This document shows positions 58,195 through 64,000 of a stretch of DNA of 64,000 bases, in pieces (the first letter of the stretch is position 1; each line of letters opens with the position of its first letter). The translations under genes and the position numbers were made by a program. The notes beneath the pieces were generated by a model. That model made no database searches. It had not been told where the DNA came from and worked only from the letters and a program-made list of their open reading frames with translations. The DNA comes from Dehalococcoidia bacterium (GTDB taxonomy: Bacteria; Chloroflexota; Dehalococcoidia; E44-bin15). The stretch covers positions 434,001 through 498,000 of the forward strand of contig JBAZMV010000001.1 of assembly GCA_041649635.1 (NCBI GenBank), in the 5' to 3' direction.

Positions 58195-60258
58195 ATGGAC
58201 CCAATTTATTATGCGGTAATCGCAGGAGTCTTGGGACTCGTTGCTGCCGCATCATTTGCCGCCTACGTGCTGCGGCAGGATGAAGGCACGGAACGGATGA
58301 GAGAGATCTCAGCCGCCATCAGAGAGGGCGCTATGGCCTTCATAAAGCGGGAATACCAGATACTGGCTGTATTTGTGGTGGTTCTCGCAATCGCGCTGGG
58401 CTTTATTATCAGCCCATGGGCTGCCCTTGCCTTCGTTTTTGGCGCGGCTTGTTCGGCGATTACCGGCTTTGTCGGAATGAACATTGCCATCAGGTCCAAC
58501 AACCGTACTGCGGCTGCGGCTGCTAAAAGTTTGAACCAGGGACTGAGAGTCTCATTCCGCAGCGGTGCAGTAATGGGTATCTCGGTCGTTGGCATCGGTA
58601 TCCTGGGCTTGTCTGTCCTGTACTTTGCTTTCAATGGGAATGTAGACTTTCTGCAAATTATCCCCGGATTCGGCTTCGGCGCGTCGCTGGTGGCGATCTT
58701 CGCCAGGGCCGGAGGCGGCATCTACACCAAGGCGGCCGATACGGGCGCCGACCTGGTCGGCAAGGTGGAGCAGGGCATCCCTGAGGACGACCCGCGCAAC
58801 GCCGCCGTTATCGCGGACTTAGTCGGAGACAACGTCGGTGACGTGGCCGGCATGGGTGCCGACCTGTTTGAGTCCTATGTGGATGCCATCATCGCCACTA
58901 TGACACTTTCTATGGTGGCGGTGGGCGCTACCCTGTTCGCCGGAACCGAAAGCGAGATGGAGAAGGCTGCCTGGAACCTGCCGATGATGGTGGCCGCGGG
59001 CGGTATCATCGCCTCTCTCATCGGAGTGTTCCTTGTCAAGGTAGGTAATAAGCCCGAGATGAAGGCTCTGCTTAACGCGCTCAGGCGCGGCACTTTCTCA
59101 GCGGCTATATTGACCGCGGGATTTTCCGCTCTGGCGGTATACTTCCTCGATGCTTCATGGGGAGTATTCGGGGCTATCATGACCGGTCTGATCGCCGGCG
59201 TATTGATAGGAGAAAGCACCAACTACTTCACTTCATACGAATTCGGGCCCACACGCGGGGTTTCCAAAGCGTCTCAGACCGGAGCGGGCACCAACATCAC
59301 CAAGGGATTCGCTGTCGGCCTGTTGAGCACCATACCGCCGCTCGTGATAATCGCAATCGCAATCCTGGTGGCAGATTACTTCGGTAACGTCTACGGAATA
59401 GCGATCGCCGGTATCGGTATGCTTTCCACGCTAGGCGTCACACTTGCAACCGATGCCTACGGGCCTGTGGCGGACAATGCCGGCGGCATCGCAGAGATGT
59501 CGGACCTGCCCGAGGATGTCAGGAATCGTACCGATGCCCTCGACTCACTGGGTAATACCACTGCGGCAACAGGAAAGGGTTTTGCTATCGGTGCTGCCGG
59601 ACTTACGGCTCTGGCGCTGATGCTCTCCTACGCTTTTGCTGCGGGAATTGTGACTATCGAAGGTGGGGTGATCGATGTCAGCCAGCTCAGTTTGCTGGAT
59701 ACATCGGTAATCGCGGGGATCTTCCTGGGCGTTCTGATGCCATGTCTCTTCTGCGCCCTGACCATCGACGCGGTGGGTCGAGCCTCTTTCGCTATAATCA
59801 ATGAGGTTCGGCGGCAGTTCCGCGAAATCCCGGGGATCATGACCGGTGAGAGTAAACCGGAGTACGGAAAGTGCGTGGATATATCCACTAAATCCGCACT
59901 CAAGGAAATGATCGCACCGGGTCTCCTGACGGTAGTGATACCCATTGCTGTCGGCTTCATTCTGGGCCCCATTGCTCTGGCAGGTTTCCTTGTTGGAGCC
60001 GTCGCAACGGGATTCATGATGGCTGTAATGATGTCCAACGCCGGTGGCGCGTGGGATAACGCCAAGAAGTGGATCGAGACCGGAAAGTTCGGCGGCAAGG
60101 GCTCGGATGCCCACAAGGCTGCCGTGGTCGGCGATACCGTAGGCGATCCGTTCAAGGATACTTCCGGCCCCTCGCTGAACATCATGATAAAACTGATGTC
60201 CATTGTGGCGCTGGTTCTTGCACCGGTGCTTGAGGGCACAAACGGGCTGCTGGGCTAA
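58195..60258 (+). CDS. hppA: Membrane-bound ion-translocating pyrophosphatase
   Basis: The 687-aa protein hydrolyses pyrophosphate and pumps H+ and/or Na+ across the membrane. About 16 TM helices are present. The active-site motifs are DDPRNAAVIADLVGDNVGDVAGMGADLFESY, ATDAYGPVADNAGGIAEMSDLP and AAVVGDTVGDPFKDTSGPSLNI. In GNTTAATGKGFAIG the site that is Lys in K+-independent enzymes is Ala, so this should be a K+-dependent type. ATG 58195 follows AGGAGG at 5 nt; GTG two codons upstream is less likely. Confidence 0.95.
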   Translation: MDPIYYAVIAGVLGLVAAASFAAYVLRQDEGTERMREISAAIREGAMAFIKREYQILAVFVVVLAIALGFIISPWAALAFVFGAACSAITGFVGMNIAIRSNNRTAAAAAKSLNQGLRVSFRSGAVMGISVVGIGILGLSVLYFAFNGNVDFLQIIPGFGFGASLVAIFARAGGGIYTKAADTGADLVGKVEQGIPEDDPRNAAVIADLVGDNVGDVAGMGADLFESYVDAIIATMTLSMVAVGATLFAGTESEMEKAAWNLPMMVAAGGIIASLIGVFLVKVGNKPEMKALLNALRRGTFSAAILTAGFSALAVYFLDASWGVFGAIMTGLIAGVLIGESTNYFTSYEFGPTRGVSKASQTGAGTNITKGFAVGLLSTIPPLVIIAIAILVADYFGNVYGIAIAGIGMLSTLGVTLATDAYGPVADNAGGIAEMSDLPEDVRNRTDALDSLGNTTAATGKGFAIGAAGLTALALMLSYAFAAGIVTIEGGVIDVSQLSLLDTSVIAGIFLGVLMPCLFCALTIDAVGRASFAIINEVRRQFREIPGIMTGESKPEYGKCVDISTKSALKEMIAPGLLTVVIPIAVGFILGPIALAGFLVGAVATGFMMAVMMSNAGGAWDNAKKWIETGKFGGKGSDAHKAAVVGDTVGDPFKDTSGPSLNIMIKLMSIVALVLAPVLEGTNGLLG

Positions 60259-60369
60259 CCGCGAAGAAACGGGTTACTCTTGCGCTCGATGCCAATAGTG
60301 GTTTTAGGGCCATGCCCGGGGTAGACGATAGTCTCGTCGGGCATGGCCTTAGTTTTTCTCTGAATTCCG
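60255..60369 (-). pseudogene. C-terminal fragment of an MBL-fold hydrolase gene
   Basis: On the complement the frame reads IQRKTKAMPDE, then TIVYPGHGPKTTIG and a terminal NPFLRG. It matches almost exactly the end of the intact gene at 62998 (IRRKLMTLPDD, TVYPGHGPKTTIG, NPFLRF). Homology stops abruptly at about 60369, with no start or metal-binding half, so this is a remnant of a second copy. Its stop codon overlaps the hppA stop. Confidence 0.75.
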
Positions 60370-60480
60370 CCGTTAAACGGCTGCCGACACACACCCCGCC
60401 GTTCCCTTGGAGGTAAAGCCATATTAGATAGTGTGAATCGACACTTACTCGAAGAACGCAGTGTTACATTCATCCCCGCA

Positions 60481-62844
60481 CTACTTATCCAGTAAGTACG
60501 GAACTATAACTACCGCGATGTTGGGATGTTTCTCGAAGGCACGATGTAACCGCAAAGCGCTGCGCTCGTGCAAATATCTCTCCCACCAGTGCGCCGTGAT
60601 GAACTCCGGCAGTACGATGGTTACGAAAGCATCCGGCTTCTGACTATGAATTGCCCTGATATACGCCAGCAGCGGGCGCACAAATGAGCGGAACGGCGAC
60701 TCGATAACGGCCAGCTTTAAATCCGGAGCATAGGCGTTAACTCTTTCTTTAACCTTCTCGGCGCTTTCCGGATCGGTCGATACATGCAGCATAATGGCGT
60801 CGCTCGCAACGCTCCTTGCGAATGCTATTGCCCGCAGCGATGCATAGTTTATATCCTCGATAGGTACGATGACCACCTGATCGATCTTGGTCGACGGCAG
60901 TTGCTCCGGCACTATACGCAGCTGCTCCCCTACGTTGTTGTAATGCCGTTGAATCGCTAAGAATATCGCTACCAATATCGGTATTAGTAAGACGATGATC
61001 CATGCCCCGAGCATGAATTTTGTCGCCACAACAACAAGCAGGATGCCAAAAGTGACGACGGCGCTTACGCCGTTAACAGTGATGCTGAATCTCCACTTAG
61101 GCCCCCTCTCCTTCCACCAGTGCACAACCATGCCGGAGTTAGCCAGGAAAAACGCCAGGAAAACGCCCACGGCATATAAGTGAATAAGGTTATGCACATT
61201 CCCCTGAAATATAACAACGAGCAACGCCGCAATTGCTCCCAGGGCGATGATACCCGTGGAATATGCCAGACGGTCCCCTCTGTCCGTGAACTGGTGCGGC
61301 ATATAGCGATCATGCGCCATAACCGATACCAAGCGTGGAAATACAGCGAAAGCGGTATTCGCGGCGATAACTAGAATGCCTATGGTAGCGATCTGGAAAA
61401 TGATGTAGAACGCGTTTACGCCAAAGACGGCGTGCGCCACCTGCGAGATAATCGTCTCTTCACCGGGCACCAGCCCCATCTTGCTTGACAGATATGATAT
61501 GCCGAGAAAGGCCGTCCCCAGAACTACAGCCATGACTATAAGCGTTCTTGCGGCATTCTTAGCTTCCGGTTTCTGAAACGCGGTGACTCCGTTAGAAATC
61601 GCCTCGGTACCGCTCATGGCCACGGCGCCGGCGGAAAAAGCCCTGAGAATCAGCCATAGGGTCAGGACCGGCGCGGCGGTCTCGATTACGGGAGGTGCGC
61701 TGCTGGGCTGCAGGGTTCCGCTGGCCGCTTTAACCAGCCCCACAACGAGCATTGCGGCTAGACTTACGATAAATAGATAGGTTGGAATAGCGAAAAGCGT
61801 GCCGGACTCGCGAATGCCGCGCAGGTTGCCGAACGTCAGCAGCGCGATGAAGAAAAGACTTAAGAGAACGTTCAGATTAAAGAACGCCGGCAGCGTCTGT
61901 TGTATCGATGCAATCTGTTCGCCGTACCCCGATGCTATCAGCGCCGAGGTTACCGCCTCGGTACCGGCGGCTATGGAAACGGAGACCATGAGAATATAGT
62001 CGATCATCAATGCCGCGGCGGCGATCAGTCCGGCCTTCTCGCCCAGGTTTTCACGGCTGACAACATATGACCCGCCGCCGCCGGGATATGCGTAAATAAT
62101 CTGACGGTAGGAAAAAGAGACGATGATCAGCATCACTATAATGGCGATCGATATGTATAGCGATGTATGCAAGGCAAGATTCCCCGCAGCCATCAGAATC
62201 ACAAGCGCGGCTTCCGTTGCGTATGCGCTCGATGAGATCGCATCCGAGCCGAAGATCGCCAATGCCTTAAATTTAGTCAGACGCTCCAGGGATTCCTGTG
62301 CCGTTTCCAGTGGACGGCCGATGATGATTCTCTTAAGTACCCTGTAAATCCTCGCAAACAAACCAGCCGGACGATCGGATTCCGGGGTTGCAACGAAATG
62401 CGCGGGGCCGACCTTGCGAAAATATTGAGGATGAGACTGTCGTGTGCGCACATATTTATCGCCAAACCGCGCACCCTGCCTGACCTCACTTATTATGAGA
62501 TCGGGGCGTATCTCTTTACCCTGCGGCTTCGGTTCACCGGCTGCCTGTGGAATCCCTGCCTGGGACGGCTCCTCTTTTCCGACGCGTGAACCTCTAACAA
62601 GCTTTTTCAGCTTGCGGTTAGCCTTCTTTACTACGACGCGCGATCGGGCTATCCTGGGTACGCCTGCGTTAATCGTATGGCCGGCCTTGCGCACGTAGAC
62701 ATTACCGTAACTGAGACCCTTCTTTGCCTCGCCTATTATGATACGGTCAGGGCGAACTGTTCTATTTTGCGATTCATGTTTGTCCGATTCATCCGACGGC
62801 TTTTCCCTGTCGTCAGGCAAATCCGAACCATTCTCTTTATCCAT
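60481..62844 (-). CDS. KimA-like APC-superfamily potassium transporter with N-terminal extension
   Basis: The 787-aa protein has three parts. Residues 1-160 are a charged extension with two similar units, RPDRIIIGEAKKGLSYGNVYVRKAG and RPDLIISEVRQGARFGDKYVRTRQS. Residues about 185-630 form an APC transporter of about 12 TM helices, with FGSDAISSSAYATEAA and AYPGGGGSYVVSRENLG, as in KimA/YdaO. Residues 640-787 are a soluble C-terminal domain (VVIVPIEDINYASLRAIAFARS...VLPEFI). Known KimA imports K+ with H+ and is inhibited by c-di-AMP; that function here is by homology. It opens at ATG 62844 with its own promoter. Confidence 0.87.
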   Translation of the reverse strand: MDKENGSDLPDDREKPSDESDKHESQNRTVRPDRIIIGEAKKGLSYGNVYVRKAGHTINAGVPRIARSRVVVKKANRKLKKLVRGSRVGKEEPSQAGIPQAAGEPKPQGKEIRPDLIISEVRQGARFGDKYVRTRQSHPQYFRKVGPAHFVATPESDRPAGLFARIYRVLKRIIIGRPLETAQESLERLTKFKALAIFGSDAISSSAYATEAALVILMAAGNLALHTSLYISIAIIVMLIIVSFSYRQIIYAYPGGGGSYVVSRENLGEKAGLIAAAALMIDYILMVSVSIAAGTEAVTSALIASGYGEQIASIQQTLPAFFNLNVLLSLFFIALLTFGNLRGIRESGTLFAIPTYLFIVSLAAMLVVGLVKAASGTLQPSSAPPVIETAAPVLTLWLILRAFSAGAVAMSGTEAISNGVTAFQKPEAKNAARTLIVMAVVLGTAFLGISYLSSKMGLVPGEETIISQVAHAVFGVNAFYIIFQIATIGILVIAANTAFAVFPRLVSVMAHDRYMPHQFTDRGDRLAYSTGIIALGAIAALLVVIFQGNVHNLIHLYAVGVFLAFFLANSGMVVHWWKERGPKWRFSITVNGVSAVVTFGILLVVVATKFMLGAWIIVLLIPILVAIFLAIQRHYNNVGEQLRIVPEQLPSTKIDQVVIVPIEDINYASLRAIAFARSVASDAIMLHVSTDPESAEKVKERVNAYAPDLKLAVIESPFRSFVRPLLAYIRAIHSQKPDAFVTIVLPEFITAHWWERYLHERSALRLHRAFEKHPNIAVVIVPYLLDK

Positions 62845-62961
62845 GAAATAATTTTCCTATGAGAAGAAAGTCTTCCGGCAAACATATGCCCGATTACAAT
62901 TCAAAAAGCACCACTATCAAAGGATATCATTACACATGCGAACAAAGAAAATAACTAGGGA

Positions 62962-62990
62962 ATATTACACCCATAAAACCGTGTTGTCAA
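62962..62990 (-). promoter_or_regulatory. Promoter of the KimA-like gene
   Basis: On the complement TTGACA (62990-62985), a 17-nt spacer and TAATAT (62967-62962). The leader is about 110 nt; I find no ydaO-type c-di-AMP riboswitch in it. Confidence 0.7.
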
Positions 62991-62997
62991 TCGGCGA

Positions 62998-63630
62998 CTA
63001 GAATCGGAGGAACGGATTGTGCCGTCGCTCATCGCCGATGGTGGTCTTGGGCCCGTGTCCGGGATAAACGGTCGTATCGTCCGGCAGTGTCATCAGTTTG
63101 CGCCGGATGCTGTCGATGAGCACCTCGTGGCTGCAACCGGGAAAATCGCTGCGGCCCACGCTGAGGTTGAACAGCGTGTCGCCGACGAAGGCCACCCCGT
63201 TGCCATAAAGGCAGATGCCCCCCGGGCTGTGTCCGGGGGTATGGAGCACTGTGAATTTGAGGTCTCCGACTTCGATAATGTCTCCGTCCTTTAGAACTAT
63301 ATCGGGGTCAGGCGGCGCCTCCACCGGCCCCCCCACCATGATGCTGATCATGCGCGACGCCCCCACCGCCCTCTCGCCGCTGGGCTCATCCCCATGCATC
63401 GCGAACTTGGCGCCGGTCGCCTTCATTACATCACCGAGGGCCATCAGGTGGTCCGGGTGGCTGTGCGTCGCCACGATTATCTTGATATCGAGGTTCATGT
63501 TCTTTACCTGCTTCATGATGAAGTCCGCATCGGCGGCAGGGTCGATGATCATGCCCTCGCCGGTGCTTTCCGAGCCGACGATGTAGCAGTCGGTCCAGAA
63601 CGGTCCTATTTCAAATCCGCGTATAATCAT
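62998..63630 (-). CDS. MBL-fold hydrolase, glyoxalase II-like
   Basis: The 210-aa enzyme shows the metal motif VATHSHPDHLMALGD, the third ligand TPGHSPGGICLYG, the bridging acid FVGDTLFNLSVGRSDFPG and the final His in YPGHGPKTTIGDE. It resembles YcbL/glyoxalase II-type thiolester hydrolases that lack the long C-terminal domain. Substrate unknown. It lies between the KimA-like gene and glyS; a truncated second copy survives at 60255-60369. Confidence 0.9.
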   Translation of the reverse strand: MIIRGFEIGPFWTDCYIVGSESTGEGMIIDPAADADFIMKQVKNMNLDIKIIVATHSHPDHLMALGDVMKATGAKFAMHGDEPSGERAVGASRMISIMVGGPVEAPPDPDIVLKDGDIIEVGDLKFTVLHTPGHSPGGICLYGNGVAFVGDTLFNLSVGRSDFPGCSHEVLIDSIRRKLMTLPDDTTVYPGHGPKTTIGDERRHNPFLRF

Positions 63631-63670
63631 ACAGCCATTTTTTCATGATACCTCCCACCGTGTCAAGGCT

Positions 63671-63699
63671 TTGACTTTCAGGTGCAAAACTGTTAACTT
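63671..63699 (+). promoter_or_regulatory. Possible glyS promoter
   Basis: TTGACT (63671-63676), a 17-nt spacer and TAACTT (63694-63699), a weak -10. The leader would be about 30 nt. Confidence 0.4.
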
Positions 63700-63733
63700 T
63701 TTCTAGGCCACTTATTTTTTAGGGAGTACTTTA

Positions 63734-64000
63734 TTGAAAGCAAGCATGGAAAAGATCGTCTCGCTGTGCAAGCGGCGGGGTTTTATATTTCAGTCGAGCG
63801 AGATTTATGGCGGGATGTCCGCCTGCTGGGACTACGGCCCGATAGGTGTTGAACTCAAGCGCAACGTGAAAGAAGCCTGGTGGCGTTCCATGGTGAAAGA
63901 GCGCGAGGATATCGTCGGCATCGATGCCAGTATCCTTATGCATCGTTCCGTGTGGAAGGCCAGCGGTCATGAGGAGGGGTTTGCCGATCTCTTGAGAGAG
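63734..64000 (+). CDS. glyS: Glycyl-tRNA synthetase, single-chain type (partial)
   Basis: Only the first 89 residues are inside the window. They read MEKIVSLCKRRGFIFQSSEIYGG, then a Trp-Asp-Tyr-Gly-Pro motif and GVELKRNVKEAWW, MVKEREDIVGIDASILM and SVWKASGH. This is the class II motif 1 region of the alpha2-type (archaeal/eukaryotic-like) GlyRS. TTG 63734 has GGGAG 7 nt upstream; ATG 63746 in the same frame is an alternative. The enzyme charges tRNA-Gly in the cytoplasm. Confidence 0.92.
   Translation, partial: MKASMEKIVSLCKRRGFIFQSSEIYGGMSACWDYGPIGVELKRNVKEAWWRSMVKEREDIVGIDASILMHRSVWKASGHEEGFADLLRE

Noticed and set aside
62845..62997. ydaO/c-di-AMP riboswitch ahead of the KimA-like gene
   Set aside because: The leader is only about 110 nt, AT-rich, and lacks the conserved ydaO blocks.

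Overview
The window looks like a chromosomal segment of an uncultured, Gram-positive-type anaerobe-like bacterium, most plausibly Chloroflexota of the Dehalococcoidia kind. This is inferred, not proven. The grounds are: moderately GC-rich housekeeping genes; a large bacterial SRP RNA with an Alu-type 5' domain; a translin-family gene; a ThiD2-ThiE fusion; a K+-dependent-type membrane pyrophosphatase; glycyl-tRNA synthetase of the single-chain type; and many near-leaderless promoters. Almost every gap between operons is filled with short, modular, perfectly or nearly palindromic repeats.

Layout. 1-4.4 kb: a multi-PAS sensor (partial) and TypA. 4.4-9.4 kb: repeat-rich DNA with two tandem CAP-domain proteins, a membrane protein, and a c-di-GMP-I riboswitch with a clear promoter ahead of a membrane-anchored surface protein. 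9.4-33.3 kb: a large cell-surface glycan island. It holds UDP-glucose dehydrogenase, an NDP-uronate epimerase, a hicBA toxin-antitoxin pair, GT2 and GT4 transferases, a methyltransferase, an AsnB-type amidotransferase, and a CDP-polyol-polymerase-like protein with a LicC-type nucleotidyltransferase, a DUF2284 protein and an SDR. It ends with a flippase, two GT39-type membrane glycosyltransferases, a repeat-containing surface protein and a GDP-sugar dehydratase/reductase. The AT-rich middle (about 15.7-22.8 kb) is bounded by an identical 16-bp sequence. 33.7-36.3 kb: rsmA-ispE-VTT operon. 36.5 kb: SRP RNA. 37-41.6 kb: MBL hydrolase, galU (which feeds UDP-glucose to the island) and lepA. 41.7-47 kb: duplicated small membrane proteins, tRNA-Leu, tRNA-Lys, small zinc-ribbon and lipoprotein genes, a tautomerase and a phosphoesterase. 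47.1-52.9 kb: thiL-tsaE-tsaB-thioesterase operon, two more thioesterase paralogues, ndk, rsfS, rnhB. 53.2-54.8 kb: DUF89 and alpha/beta hydrolase. 55.2-60.3 kb: yraN, two FmdB-type zinc ribbons, ThiD2-ThiE, translin, hppA. 60.3-64 kb: an MBL gene fragment, a KimA-like K+ transporter, the intact MBL paralogue and the start of glyS.

The most interesting signals are the repeat system and the evidence of how it reshapes the genome. Its 28-bp palindromes keep constant outer arms while swapping a 12-bp self-complementary core. Some composite modules act as ready-made terminators, some seem to donate promoter boxes, and one sits in frame inside ispE. Other points of note are a riboswitch-controlled surface protein, a possible teichoic-acid-like polymer pathway in an unexpected lineage, and two genes whose only sensible starts are ATT and CTG behind perfect Shine-Dalgarno sequences. 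All calls were made by eye from sequence, without database searches.
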